Part shown: in pieces, positions 33,313 through 42,568 of the stretch | Layout: each line of letters starts with the position of its first letter | Position numbering within the stretch: position 1 is the stretch's first letter | NCBI GenBank assembly: GCA_015065165.1 | Contig: SVQU01000014.1 | Span: forward strand, 1 to 50,603 | Direction of reading: 5' to 3' | Length of the DNA: 50,603 bases | Origin: Oscillospiraceae bacterium | GTDB taxonomy: Bacteria > Bacillota > Clostridia > Oscillospirales > CAG-382 | The notes under the pieces: generated by a model | What the model saw: only the letters and a program-made list of their open reading frames with translations | Told to the model about the DNA's origin: nothing | The model's database searches: none | Translations under genes and position numbers: made by a program

Positions 33313-33343
33313 CTTTTTTGCCTCCTTTCGTTTCTGTGATTAG

Positions 33344-33372
33344 ATTGTATCACACAATCACGTGATTGTCAA
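33344..33372 (-). promoter_or_regulatory. Promoter of the DUF1836-flotillin operon with operator
   Basis: On the minus strand TTGACA, a 17-nt spacer and TACAAT lie about 32 nt upstream of the DUF1836 start. The perfect 16-bp palindrome ACAATCACGTGATTGT (33354-33369) covers the spacer and part of the -35 box. A second GTGAT...ATCAC palindrome (33336-33353) spans the -10 box. Binding there would block RNA polymerase. Confidence 0.7.
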
Positions 33373-33410
33373 GAGAGTTCGGGCGATTTATTAAAAATTT
33401 TTTAATACTG

Positions 33411-33439
33411 TTGACAATAGGTTTTTACAATTGTAAAAT
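33411..33439 (+). promoter_or_regulatory. Promoter of galM
   Basis: TTGACA, a 17-nt spacer and TAAAAT lie 31 nt before the start. It diverges from the DUF1836 promoter 39 nt away. Confidence 0.6.
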
Positions 33440-33470
33440 TATTACATAATTAATATAAGGAGAAATCCCT

Positions 33471-34415
33471 ATGGAAAAGATTATTATAAAAAATGAAAAT
33501 CTCTCGGTTTCGGTTCTAACCTTGGGCGCAACGGTTCAAAATATAACCGCCTTCGGTGTATCGCTAACCGCAGGGTTCGATACCGAGGAGGAATATCTTG
33601 CCGATACCTGTTATTTCGGAAGCCTTGTGGGCAGAACCGCAAACCGAACGGGTAATGATAATAAAATAGACGGCGAGGTTATCTCTTTACCTTTAAACGA
33701 AAAGGGAATAAACCACCTTCACGGCGGTATAGAAGGGTTTAACCGTAAGCCTTTTAAGGTTGCCGAGAAAACCGAAAACTCGGTTAAGATGACCTACCTT
33801 TCTCCCGATGGAGAAGAAGAATATCCCGGTAATTTAGACCTTTCCGTTACTTATACATTGATAGAAAACGCCCTTGTTATCTCTTATAATGCCACCACAG
33901 ATAAACCCACTTGGGTTAACCTTACGAACCATTCCTATTTCAATCCTTATGGCATTAATTCGGGCGAAAGCTTTAAAAAATCCTCTGTGGCTATTTATGC
34001 CGATAAGGTTTCGGTGTATGACGAAAACAGCCGTGTTGTGGGAAATATGCCGGTTGAAAATACCGAATTCGATTTGAACACACCCAAGCCCCTTTGCCGT
34101 TTTTACGACCATAACTATTATCTTAACGGCAACGAATTTAAAACCTTCCTTGGGGAAAATCTACGTAAAGCGGGGGATATGTTCGGCAAAGTAAATATCA
34201 CAGCCTATACCGACAAACCCTGTATGCAGCTTTATTGCGGCGAGTTTATCCCCGACAATACCACCATTTCGGGCGGTTATAAAATCGGCTCGGGCGGTGC
34301 TATGTGCTTCGAAACCCAGTTCGAGCCGAATTTCCAAGCCAAGGGTGAAAATATACTTCGCCCCGATGAAGCCTATAAAACCACCACGGTTTATGAGTTC
34401 ACAAAGGGCGAATGA
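33471..34415 (+). CDS. galM: Aldose 1-epimerase (galactose mutarotase)
   Basis: This 314-residue protein carries the GalM motifs GRTANR, NEKGINHLHGG (catalytic His), LTNHSYFN (second His) and the C-terminal FETQFEPN with the catalytic Glu. It converts beta- to alpha-galactose or glucose. AAGGAG stands 9 nt before ATG. It is the partner of galE in the Leloir pathway, although they are not adjacent here. Confidence 0.93.
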   Translation: MEKIIIKNENLSVSVLTLGATVQNITAFGVSLTAGFDTEEEYLADTCYFGSLVGRTANRTGNDNKIDGEVISLPLNEKGINHLHGGIEGFNRKPFKVAEKTENSVKMTYLSPDGEEEYPGNLDLSVTYTLIENALVISYNATTDKPTWVNLTNHSYFNPYGINSGESFKKSSVAIYADKVSVYDENSRVVGNMPVENTEFDLNTPKPLCRFYDHNYYLNGNEFKTFLGENLRKAGDMFGKVNITAYTDKPCMQLYCGEFIPDNTTISGGYKIGSGGAMCFETQFEPNFQAKGENILRPDEAYKTTTVYEFTKGE

Positions 34416-34480
34416 ATAAAATAACCAAAAAATCGTCTTAATAAGACAAAAAAATAGTTTGATTTTCGGTGCGATTTCTG

Positions 34481-34509
34481 TTGAAAAAGTGGTTTTGATA
34501 TGTTATAAT
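34481..34509 (+). promoter_or_regulatory. Promoter of guaB
   Basis: TTGAAA, a 17-nt spacer and TATAAT lie 46 nt before the start codon. No purine riboswitch fits in the short leader. Confidence 0.7.
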
Positions 34510-34555
34510 CACTCTAATATATTTATAACTTGTGCAAAAGATAAGGAGTTAAGCT

Positions 34556-36058
34556 ATGGCAATGTATTTTGAACAAGAATCCCACACTTTTAGCGAATAT
34601 TTGTTGGTTCCGGGCTATTCCTCTGCGGATTGCATCCCCGCAAACGTTAGCCTCCGTACCCCTGTAACAAAGTTCCGCAAGGGTGAAGAACCTGCGGTTT
34701 CCATTAACATTCCTCTCGTTTCTGCAATTATGCAGTCGGTTTCGGATGATAAAATGGCAATTGCTCTCGCAAAAGAAGGCGGTCTTTCCTTTATATACGG
34801 CTCTCAGACTATCGAGAACGAAGCCGCAATGGTTCGCCGTGTTAAAAATCATAAAGCAGGCTTTGTTTGCTCCGAATCTAACTTAAAAGTTAACGATACC
34901 TTGGCAGACGTGCTTTATCTTAAAGAAAAGACAGGCCACTCCACCGTTGCAATTACCGATGACGGTACACCCAACGGTAAGCTTATGGGTATTGTTACCT
35001 CCCGTGATTACCGCGTTTCCCGTATGGACCGCGACACCAAAGTTGCCGATTTTATGACACCCTTAGATAAGTTGGTTTATGCTTACGAGGGCACAACCCT
35101 TAAAGAAGCAAACGATATTATCTGGGATAACAAGCTTAACTCGCTTCCTATCATTGATAAAGAAGGCCGTTTGTGTTATTTCGTTTTCCGTAAGGACTAC
35201 GATGCTCACAAGGCAAACCCCATCGAGCTTCTCGATTCTCAAAAGCGTTATATGGTTGGCGCAGGTATCAACACCCGCGACTATGAAGAACGCGTACCCG
35301 CACTTGTTGAAGCAGGCGCAGACGTTTTGTGTATCGACTCCTCCGAGGGCTTTTCCGAATGGCAGGCTCGCACCCTTAAATGGATTCGCGATAAATACGG
35401 CGACACCGTTAAGGTTGGCGCGGGTAACGTTGTTGACAGAGAAGGCTTTATGTTCCTTGCAGAAGCAGGGGCAGACTTCGTAAAGGTCGGCATCGGCGGC
35501 GGCTCTATCTGTATCACCCGTGAACAAAAGGGTATCGGTAGAGGTCAGGCTACTTCGGTTATCGAGGTTGCCGCTGCAAGAGATGAATATTTCGAAAAGA
35601 CAGGTATCTACGTTCCTATCTGTTCCGACGGCGGTATCGTTTACGATTACCACATCACCTTGGCTCTCGCTATGGGTTCTGATTTCATCATGCTTGGCAG
35701 ATACTTCTCCCGCTTTGATGAAAGCCCCACAAACAAGGTTAACATTAACGGCACATTTATGAAAGAATATTGGGGCGAAGGCTCTGCCCGTGCACGTAAC
35801 TGGCAGCGTTACGATATGGGCGGCGATAAGAAGCTTTCCTTCGAAGAAGGCGTAGATTCCTACGTTCCTTACGCAGGCTCGCTTAAGGATAACGTTGGCT
35901 TGACACTTTCCAAGGTTCGCCACACAATGTGTAACTGCGGCGCACTTTCTATTGCCGAGCTTCAGCAGAAAGCAAAAATCACCCGTGTTTCCGCAACCTC
36001 TATCGTAGAAGGCGGCGCACACGACGTTATGCTTAAGGATAAAGCACCCTCTAAATAA
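34556..36058 (+). CDS. guaB: Inosine-5'-monophosphate dehydrogenase
   Basis: This 500-residue protein catalyses the committed step to GMP. It has the barrel N-terminal part ([28 protein letters not shown]), a CBS pair at about 95-215, and the catalytic loop [18 protein letters not shown] whose Cys forms the covalent intermediate. The later [25 protein letters not shown] block binds the phosphate. Strong RBS (AAGGAG) and biased codons suggest good expression. Confidence 0.95.
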   Translation: MAMYFEQESHTFSEYLLVPGYSSADCIPANVSLRTPVTKFRKGEEPAVSINIPLVSAIMQSVSDDKMAIALAKEGGLSFIYGSQTIENEAAMVRRVKNHKAGFVCSESNLKVNDTLADVLYLKEKTGHSTVAITDDGTPNGKLMGIVTSRDYRVSRMDRDTKVADFMTPLDKLVYAYEGTTLKEANDIIWDNKLNSLPIIDKEGRLCYFVFRKDYDAHKANPIELLDSQKRYMVGAGINTRDYEERVPALVEAGADVLCIDSSEGFSEWQARTLKWIRDKYGDTVKVGAGNVVDREGFMFLAEAGADFVKVGIGGGSICITREQKGIGRGQATSVIEVAAARDEYFEKTGIYVPICSDGGIVYDYHITLALAMGSDFIMLGRYFSRFDESPTNKVNINGTFMKEYWGEGSARARNWQRYDMGGDKKLSFEEGVDSYVPYAGSLKDNVGLTLSKVRHTMCNCGALSIAELQQKAKITRVSATSIVEGGAHDVMLKDKAPSK

Positions 36059-36079
36059 TAAACTTTATATTCAAAAACA

Positions 36080-36118
36080 TAAAACACCTTGAAATCTTAC
36101 GTTTCAAGGTGTTTTTTC
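36080..36118. terminator. Bidirectional terminator between guaB and the Sfp-type gene
   Basis: aaaacaccttgaaa pairs with tttcaaggtgtttt, with A- and T-runs on both sides. Confidence 0.85.
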
Positions 36119-36139
36119 TATTATAAAAAGTGTTGAAAA

Positions 36140-36715
36140 TTATTTTTCTGAATAAACGGAAATTATATAACCATTTTCTTCAAAAAATTCGCAGTTTTCT
36201 TGTATGTTTTCAAAATCGATAGTCTTTAAATCTGCCAGAACCCTGCCGTGAAATTTTATAAAAGCCTCTTTGGCTGTCCAGAGCTTAAAAAACAAAAGCT
36301 CTTTTTCGGTTTGTGTTGAGGCAGTGTTTATAAAATCCAAATCCCTTTCGGTACAGGCGAATTTAGTTATGCGTAAATCCAAGGGACGAATAACTTCCAC
36401 GTCAATGCCCACAGGTGAATCATCAACCGCGCAAACCACATTGTCCCCGGAATGAGCGATGCTGAAGTGCATATCCGAATTATCGCAAAACGGCTTTCCG
36501 TTTTCGGTGCGAAGTATTTTTATGTCTTTTTCGGGTATGCCTACTTGGGCAGAAATACCCTTACGCGCCAGATATTCACCCAAAACACTGCGCTTTCTGT
36601 CATTTTCAAAGCGCATACGCGAAACCGCGTTTTTTCGTTCCTCCGAAAGCAAATCAAAGGCCTTGTTATATTCTTCCACCGAAAATTCGGATATTTTTCC
36701 TTGATAAATTTTCAT
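36140..36715 (-). CDS. 4'-phosphopantetheinyl transferase (Sfp/HetI type)
   Basis: This 191-residue protein has the metal- and CoA-binding motifs VGIDVEVIRPLD near residue 100 and FKLWTAKEAFIKFHGR near 145. It activates carrier proteins with the CoA phosphopantetheine arm. At under 200 residues it is shorter than Sfp (about 224), similar to small acyl-carrier-type enzymes. No carrier-protein or NRPS gene is in the window. It is alone on its transcript. Confidence 0.85.
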   Translation of the reverse strand: MKIYQGKISEFSVEEYNKAFDLLSEERKNAVSRMRFENDRKRSVLGEYLARKGISAQVGIPEKDIKILRTENGKPFCDNSDMHFSIAHSGDNVVCAVDDSPVGIDVEVIRPLDLRITKFACTERDLDFINTASTQTEKELLFFKLWTAKEAFIKFHGRVLADLKTIDFENIQENCEFFEENGYIISVYSEK

Positions 36716-36727
36716 AATAAATTATAT

Positions 36728-36755
36728 ATAGGGCGAAATGTACCTTCCGCCCTAT
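36728..36755 (-). terminator. Terminator after gerW-like gene
   Basis: atagggcg and cgccctat (minus strand) form an 8-bp stem, followed by AT-rich sequence, 13 nt after the gerW-like stop codon. Confidence 0.55.
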
Positions 36756-36768
36756 CAACATTATTCCT

Positions 36769-37200
36769 TTATTTCGCTTTCAATCTCAACGGTTTCTGCG
36801 GTTTCTGTCTTTTTTGTTTTTTGAAACCCTTGACCGCCTCTATAATTTTAGAAACCAATCCGCCCTTGTCCTTCTTGTCGGTTGCGCTAACGTTAACAAG
36901 CTTAACCTCGCCGTCGGTAATTACCAAAAAACTCATAGGTGTAACCGTAACCTTCGCGCCCGAACCCGCGGGTGTGTTGGATTTCTTTGCGGGAACGTTA
37001 ACCATAGTTGCGCCGCCCCCTGCAAAGCCTGCGGAAATTTTGGAAATAGGGATAATCTTCATTCCGTCAATTTCAATAATATCTCCCGCCACCGAATTTG
37101 CATCTGCAAGCTCGATAACTTTGTCTGCGGTAAAGGACATAAGAGAAATAAGACTTTCGGAATTATTCTTTTTGTTTTCGCTTTTAATCTCTGCGTTCAT
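36769..37200 (-). CDS. gerW: GerW/YtfJ family sporulation protein
   Basis: This 143-residue protein follows the GerW pattern: a helix, then DIIEIDGMKIIPISKISAGFAGGG, PAGSGAKVTVTPMSFLVI and a charged Lys-rich tail. In Bacillus the family is made during sporulation and is needed for germination. The start overlaps the DUF2953 gene by 17 nt, a pairing common in Clostridia. This suggests a spore-forming lineage. Confidence 0.88.
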   Translation of the reverse strand: MNAEIKSENKKNNSESLISLMSFTADKVIELADANSVAGDIIEIDGMKIIPISKISAGFAGGGATMVNVPAKKSNTPAGSGAKVTVTPMSFLVITDGEVKLVNVSATDKKDKGGLVSKIIEAVKGFKKQKRQKPQKPLRLKAK

Positions 37201-37840
37201 TCTGTAAAACCTCCGCTTTTTCGGCTATAACTGCCAAATCACTAAGGCAGTCAACAGCCACCTTTAAAAGGTGATATATCTTCACTGAAATAACAAATTG
37301 GAATTCGAAATAGGAATCTCCGTCAAAATCACAGCCGATTTTTATGCTTTCGGCGTTCTTTTTTAAATTGAGCTTATCCAAAACAAAGGTGGAAAGGGGA
37401 TAAACGGTTGCGCAAACCAAGCCGTATTCAATGGCGGCATCCGCACTGTCGCCGCCGCAGACCGCCGTTATACAAAGCTTGTCCCCGCGTAGCTTGGATA
37501 AAAACCATTTTATTCTTTCGGCAAACAGCATTATAATCGCCGCAATCTGTGTTATCTTTGCCGAAATACCGCCCTCCTTAAGGGCGTTTTTTAATTCCTC
37601 TGTGTCGAAAACGTCTAAACCAAGACGCTTTTTAAAAGCTTCCGCAAACCGTCCGCTTTTTTTCTTTTTCTTCTTGTCCTTGGCTTTTATTTTGAATTTT
37701 AAAAACCAAAAACCGAAATAAATTTCAAAACCCTTTTTTTCGGTGTAACCCATAATAAGCTTTGCTCGGGAAAGCAAAATAACTGTGATTATAAGTATAA
37801 TTACGGCAAAAGAAATCCCAATGATTTTTAAAGCAATCAT
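37184..37840 (-). CDS. DUF2953 membrane protein
   Basis: The protein is 218 residues from the ATG at 37840; GGGAGG 7 nt upstream sets it and rules out the earlier GTG, which is part of the RBS. It has one N-terminal membrane segment (about 5-25), a Lys-rich stretch KAKDKKKKKKSGR and a C-terminal region with further hydrophobic helix. It is the usual neighbour of GerW. Function unknown. Confidence 0.85.
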   Translation of the reverse strand: MIALKIIGISFAVIILIITVILLSRAKLIMGYTEKKGFEIYFGFWFLKFKIKAKDKKKKKKSGRFAEAFKKRLGLDVFDTEELKNALKEGGISAKITQIAAIIMLFAERIKWFLSKLRGDKLCITAVCGGDSADAAIEYGLVCATVYPLSTFVLDKLNLKKNAESIKIGCDFDGDSYFEFQFVISVKIYHLLKVAVDCLSDLAVIAEKAEVLQNERRD

Positions 37841-37926
37841 CAAAGCGCCTCCCACCGCAATACTTAGTTATTATTCACCTATTGATTTTACCATATACCT
37901 TTAATAAAATCAAGTCGATGTTTTTG

Positions 37927-39723
37927 TTACTTGTTTTCGTTGAAATTCAAATCGTACCAAAGTATAAAGGTGTAAATAGTCCATACCTTTTTATAACAAT
38001 CGCCAACGCCGTTTTTGTGGTCGTTAAGTAACTTTAAAATTGCCTTTACGTCAAAGAACTTTTCTGCGGTTTCGCCTTGGAACTTTTCTTTAACCTTGCT
38101 GTAAAAGTCCTCGCGCCTTAACCAATCCTTTAAAGGCACAGGGAATCCAAGCTTCTTTCGGCTGTGAGCATCGGTGGGAATAACCTTTTTAGAAGCCTTG
38201 CGGAATAACGCCTTTGTCATTCCGTCCTTAAGCTTAAATTCGTCGGGCAACTGTGTTGCAATATCCACAACCTCTATGCCCAAAAGGGGAAACCTTGCCT
38301 CAAGCCCAAATCTGTCGGCGCTTTTGGAAACACAATGAACAAAATCGTTAATTAGCCAGAAATAAAAATCAATAGCCTGCCTTTGCTTCATTGTGGATTG
38401 ATTTTCATAACGTCCGTAATATTCAGCGGTGATTTCCTTTGTGGAAACCGATTGGCTTGTTTTTACTATAGAAAGGGCATCCTTATCCTTAAAAACTCTG
38501 TCAAGACCGATGGAATAGTCCGACAATTTCTGTCCGCGTCTTGCGAAAAAGTCAAATTTCGGCGAGGGAATCCATTTTGTGGCGAGATATATTAAATGTC
38601 TTATAAAATAAGGCAATTTCATATATCCGCTGTGGCTGATTTCTTCTTTATAAGAATTATATCCGCCGAAAAGCTCGTCCGCCCCTTCGCCCGAAATGAT
38701 AATTTCCTTTCCGTCCTCGGCAACGGCAGATGTACCGAAGTAAATTGACGGCACCGAAGGGTTGGATAAAGGCTCGTCCATGGCGAGAATTATCTCCTCG
38801 AACCTTTCTAAATATTCCTCGGGTGTGATAATTCTAACCTTGTTTTCAATACCCAAGGCTTCCGCAAGCTCCTTTGTATAAACCGATTCGTCATATTTAC
38901 TGCTGGCATAGCCTGCGGTATATGCGGTTTCGGGCTTTGCTATGGATGCGATATAAGAGCTGTCAACACCGCTTGATAAAAATGTGGCGAAATTACTGTT
39001 TTCGGTATGATAATTCACACTGTCTGTAACGGCTTGGTGTATTTCGTTTATAAAGTCTTCCTCGGTTTTGTTCTGGGTTTTAAAATCAAGCTCCCAAAAA
39101 ACTTCATTTTTAATCTCGCCGTTTTTAAAGGTAAGAATATGTCCCGGCTCTAAACGATATACGTTTTTAAAAAAGGTTTCCTTTGCAGGGACCGAGCCAT
39201 AGCATAAAAAGGCGGCTAAAAGCTTTTCGTTAAACTCCTTTTTAAATCCGTTTAAACCATCGAAACCTCTTGTGCCCGATGCAAAGGCAAAGTTTTCGCC
39301 GTCAGAAAAATAATAAACCGATTTCATACCGCAACCGTCGCGGGCGACAATAACCGAATTATCAACCTCATCATAAACAGCAAAGGCAAACATACCCTTT
39401 ATTTTCTTTGCAATATCCTTGCCGAATTTGGCATAACCCAAAGCCACCAATTCAGCATCGTCATTACTAACGGTTTCTGCGCCTATTTCAGCCTTTAGAC
39501 TTTCGTAATTATAAATTCTGCCGCTGAAAGCAACAGCCAAATCGGGCGCGCTTTCGTAAACGATGCTGCCTGCGTTGGATTTTTCCGATAAGCGAGCAGT
39601 ACCGATAGCGCAACTGTTTTTTGTATATTCTTTTACAGCTTCAACGCTATTGGGACAAACACCCTTAAGCATATCCTTAACGCTTCCGCCGTTTTTTGAA
39701 ATATAACCTGCAAAACCTAACAT
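37927..39723 (-). CDS. asnB: Asparagine synthetase-like protein lacking the glutaminase nucleophile
   Basis: This 598-residue protein has an N-terminal Ntn-type domain (1-200) and a C-terminal synthetase domain with the ATP-binding SSGVDS at 250-255 and ISGEGADELFGGY further on. In glutamine-using AsnB the protein begins MCG, with Cys2 as nucleophile; here it begins MLG. The glutamine-binding NGE is SGR at 67-69. It may use ammonia directly, or make another amide. The gene stands alone between DUF2953 and the divergent sigI. Confidence 0.87.
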   Translation of the reverse strand: MLGFAGYISKNGGSVKDMLKGVCPNSVEAVKEYTKNSCAIGTARLSEKSNAGSIVYESAPDLAVAFSGRIYNYESLKAEIGAETVSNDDAELVALGYAKFGKDIAKKIKGMFAFAVYDEVDNSVIVARDGCGMKSVYYFSDGENFAFASGTRGFDGLNGFKKEFNEKLLAAFLCYGSVPAKETFFKNVYRLEPGHILTFKNGEIKNEVFWELDFKTQNKTEEDFINEIHQAVTDSVNYHTENSNFATFLSSGVDSSYIASIAKPETAYTAGYASSKYDESVYTKELAEALGIENKVRIITPEEYLERFEEIILAMDEPLSNPSVPSIYFGTSAVAEDGKEIIISGEGADELFGGYNSYKEEISHSGYMKLPYFIRHLIYLATKWIPSPKFDFFARRGQKLSDYSIGLDRVFKDKDALSIVKTSQSVSTKEITAEYYGRYENQSTMKQRQAIDFYFWLINDFVHCVSKSADRFGLEARFPLLGIEVVDIATQLPDEFKLKDGMTKALFRKASKKVIPTDAHSRKKLGFPVPLKDWLRREDFYSKVKEKFQGETAEKFFDVKAILKLLNDHKNGVGDCYKKVWTIYTFILWYDLNFNENK

Positions 39724-39863
39724 ATAAAAACGCCTTTCTTGGCTGTGTTTTTGCTTATTCTATCATATATTACCAAAACAGTCAACGGCATAATTATTTA
39801 GTATTTTGTTGAAATTTAAGCTTATTTTGTGCTAAACTGTAAAAAATAAAAAAATTTGATTTC

Positions 39864-39892
39864 GACATCGGTTTTCTCAAAACAATTGCGTA
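39864..39892 (+). promoter_or_regulatory. Candidate SigI-type promoter of sigI-rsgI
   Basis: GACATCG is followed by TTTT, an AAAA stretch and CGTA, 25 nt from first to last element, 25 nt before the sigI start. The same layout with identical spacing occurs at 42569-42597. SigI promoters of Bacillus and Clostridium have an ACCCC-like -35 and a CGWA -10. Autoregulation is inferred. Confidence 0.55.
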
Positions 39893-39916
39893 AACTTTAG
39901 CAGAAAGGGCAGGGTT

Positions 39917-40645
39917 ATGGTTAACGGGCATAAAATTTTAAAGGCGGTTTATTCGGCTAAGACCGATTCACAAAAAGCGGATGATTTTATTCGCTCATAT
40001 ATACCCTTTATATTGTCCGAGGCTTCGAAAAATACGGGTAAGCAGTGCACCCAACAGGACGATGAATTTTCAATAGCCATGATGGCATTTTACGAAGCGA
40101 TTATGAGCTACGAAAAGACCAAGGGTGGCTTCCTTTCTTATGCCTCGGTGGTTATAAAAAGCCGAATTATCGATTATAACCGCAAAGAAGCCCGACACAG
40201 AGGGCATCTGTCCCTTTATGATGAATGCGGCGATAATGAAACCCAGCTTATCGATATAATTCCCGATAAAACCGACGTTTTCGAAGAAATGGCAATCCGT
40301 GATGCTACCCGTCAGGAAATCCAAGAGCTTTCAACGGTTTTAAAGGATTTCGGTATATGCTTTTCCGAGATTGCCGACAACTGCCCCAAACAAGAAAGAA
40401 CCCTTGCCGCCTGCGGTAAAGCGATAAATTATGCCGCCCAAAACCCCGAACTTTTAAATATCCTGCTTAAAACCAAAAAACTCCCCTTGGCGGAATTAGT
40501 TTCCGGCTCGGGAGTAAAACGAAAAACTCTGGAACGACACCGAAAATACATATTGGCTATGCTTCTTGTTCAAACCAACGGATATGAAATTATCCGAAAC
40601 CACCTTAAAAGCGTAATTACAAGAAAGGAGGAAGCAAAGGTATGA
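39917..40645 (+). CDS. sigI: RNA polymerase sigma factor SigI
   Basis: This 242-residue protein matches SigI: region 2 around residues 35-100 (DEFSIAMMAFYEAIMSYEKTKGGFLSYASVVIKSRIIDYNR), then SLYDE, and the SigI-specific C-terminal domain with SGVKRKTLERHRKYILAMLLV. It has no normal sigma region 4. In C. thermocellum SigI factors turn on polysaccharide-degradation genes. The stop overlaps the rsgI start (GTATGA). Confidence 0.93.
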   Translation: MVNGHKILKAVYSAKTDSQKADDFIRSYIPFILSEASKNTGKQCTQQDDEFSIAMMAFYEAIMSYEKTKGGFLSYASVVIKSRIIDYNRKEARHRGHLSLYDECGDNETQLIDIIPDKTDVFEEMAIRDATRQEIQELSTVLKDFGICFSEIADNCPKQERTLAACGKAINYAAQNPELLNILLKTKKLPLAELVSGSGVKRKTLERHRKYILAMLLVQTNGYEIIRNHLKSVITRKEEAKV

Positions 40646-42510
40646 AATATATAGTTATGGAATGTCATCCCGCCTATGCGGTTGTGCTTGATGAAAACGG
40701 AGAGTTTTTAAAGGTCGCAAACTTTAATTATAACGTAGGCGATACCGTTACAGACGTTGTAAAAATGCCCGAAATTCAGCGCGCGTTGCCTAAAAAGTGC
40801 AACCTCAAGCGTATTTATTCCGCCATTGCCGTTGCCTGCCTTGTCTTTGTACTTCTTCCCGTTATGGCGCACTTTTTCAGACCTGTTGCCTCGGTTTACG
40901 TAACAATTAACCCCGAAATACGTATCGACGTTAACCGCAAGGATATTGTTGTGGATATCGATGCAATAAACGCCGACGGCGCGGTGCTTTTAGAGAATTA
41001 TACGTATAAGGATAAATCCCTCGACCTTGTTCTTGACGAGCTTGTGGATTTGGCAATCGATAAAGAGTTTCTTCGCGAGGGCGGGGACGTAACCTTGACA
41101 ATGGATGCCGATGACCAATGGATCGCCGACCATAAACAACCTATGGGCGATAAGGTTCATGAGCATATGTCGAAGCGAATTAAAGGTAACGTTAAATTAA
41201 AAACCCATAACCCCCACGGTCATAACGATGATGACGATGATGACGATGACGACGATGATGACGATGACGACAACGAATCAAGCCGTTTTGATAAATCACA
41301 AGGTGATAAAGACCACAGTAAACCCGAAAACAGCAAGCCCGAAAACGGCAAACCCGAAAACGGCAAGCACGAATCGCAAGAATGTGATAAATCCAAACCG
41401 GACTTTGAAGACGATGATTTCGAGGACGACGATCACGACGATGATTTTGAAGACGATGATTCCGAAGATGATGATTTTAAAGACGATGATTTCGCTGATA
41501 TTGATACGTCCGTTGTAATCGATGACGAATCAACAATGACATCCCCCGAAACCTCCGATGAATCCAAAGATTCATCCTGTGGTAACGTTAATCCCGAACC
41601 GATTCCCGACCCATCCTCCGAAATAGAACAGTCCGAAATAATTATCGAATCTTCTTATGGGGAAGAAACGTCCGAACCGATTTTCGATTCCTCCTCCGAG
41701 GAAGTAAACGAAACTACACCCGAAATCCCCTTTGAAGAAGAATCACAAGATATCTCTAATCTCCCCCCTTGGGAAGAAATTCCCGAATCCAAACCCCAAC
41801 AACCTCTCGAGGAAGAAACGTCGGAATTCATTCCTGTTCTTCCTCCAGAGGCGGATTGGGACGAATCCCGCCCCGAACCTCCCTTTGAAGAAGGTCGAGA
41901 CGAATCCCGCCCCGAACCGCCCTTTGAAGAAAGTCGGGATGAATCCCGCCCCGAACCGCCTTTTGAAGAAGGTTGGGACGAATCCCACCCCGAACCTCCT
42001 TTTGAAGAAAGCCGAGACGAATCCCGCCCCGAGCCTCCCTTTGAAGAAGATAGGGACGAATCCCGCCCCGAACCTCCTTTTGAAGAAAGCCGAGACGAAT
42101 CCCGCCCCGAACCTCCCTTTGAAGAAGATAGGGACGAATCCCGCCCCGAACCGCCATTTGAAGAAGGTCGGGACGAATCCCGCCCCGAGCCGCCATTTGA
42201 AGAAGGTTGGGATGACGAGGAATTTGACGATGAGGACTTCGATGATGAAGCGCCCGATGAAGAAGAATTCGAAAACGAGTTTGATGACGATAGGCCAACC
42301 CGTCCTTTTGTGGGAAATATAGGCGAAGAAAGACCTGTTATGCCCCCCGAAGAAGGTTGCGAAGAATTCCGCCCCGAGCTTCCTCAAAATGAAGAACCGA
42401 TAGAAAGTCTGCCCGATTTTCCTACCAATGAAGAACACCCCGAATCACAGTTTTTGCGTAAGGCTCCCGAAGTTTTCAGCGGAGAACCCTTGACAAGCGT
42501 TGAAAGGTAA
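40642..42510 (+). CDS. rsgI: Anti-sigma factor RsgI with long acidic, repeat-rich ectodomain
   Basis: This 622-residue protein has the cytoplasmic RsgI domain at 1-50, which would hold SigI. One membrane segment (about 59-79) follows, and then the conserved juxtamembrane region with Asn90-Pro91, the bond that self-cleaves in RsgI proteins. The outside part starts with a compact domain to about 170 and then becomes Asp/Glu/Pro-rich: runs of Asp (about 195-215), FEDDD-type pentads (about 255-290) and nine 13-residue repeats (DESRPEPPFEEGR type). No carbohydrate-binding or glycosidase domain was seen at the end, so the signal it senses is open. Confidence 0.9.
   Translation: MKYIVMECHPAYAVVLDENGEFLKVANFNYNVGDTVTDVVKMPEIQRALPKKCNLKRIYSAIAVACLVFVLLPVMAHFFRPVASVYVTINPEIRIDVNRKDIVVDIDAINADGAVLLENYTYKDKSLDLVLDELVDLAIDKEFLREGGDVTLTMDADDQWIADHKQPMGDKVHEHMSKRIKGNVKLKTHNPHGHNDDDDDDDDDDDDDDDNESSRFDKSQGDKDHSKPENSKPENGKPENGKHESQECDKSKPDFEDDDFEDDDHDDDFEDDDSEDDDFKDDDFADIDTSVVIDDESTMTSPETSDESKDSSCGNVNPEPIPDPSSEIEQSEIIIESSYGEETSEPIFDSSSEEVNETTPEIPFEEESQDISNLPPWEEIPESKPQQPLEEETSEFIPVLPPEADWDESRPEPPFEEGRDESRPEPPFEESRDESRPEPPFEEGWDESHPEPPFEESRDESRPEPPFEEDRDESRPEPPFEESRDESRPEPPFEEDRDESRPEPPFEEGRDESRPEPPFEEGWDDEEFDDEDFDDEAPDEEEFENEFDDDRPTRPFVGNIGEERPVMPPEEGCEEFRPELPQNEEPIESLPDFPTNEEHPESQFLRKAPEVFSGEPLTSVER
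41860..42210 (+). repeat. Nine 39-bp repeats inside rsgI
   Basis: Nine consecutive 39-bp units encode DESRPEPPFEE plus GR, SR, DR or GW. Some units are identical at the DNA level in part, so copy number could vary by slippage or recombination. Confidence 0.9.
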
Positions 42511-42568
42511 TGTGATTTCAAGGGTGATTTTGGCGCTTATTTAACATTTTAACAAACTGTTGCTTTTT

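Noticed and set aside
34423..34455. Terminator after galM (gtctta/taagac)
   Set aside because: The stem is only 6 bp with no T-run on the galM strand, so support is too weak.
35063..36022. A 319-codon minus-strand frame opposite guaB
   Set aside because: The plus-strand guaB is certain; the opposite frame gives a Cys-rich protein without known features.
41743..42438. Minus-strand and other-frame open frames across the rsgI repeats
   Set aside because: These are shadows of the 39-bp repeat; no RBS and unnatural composition.
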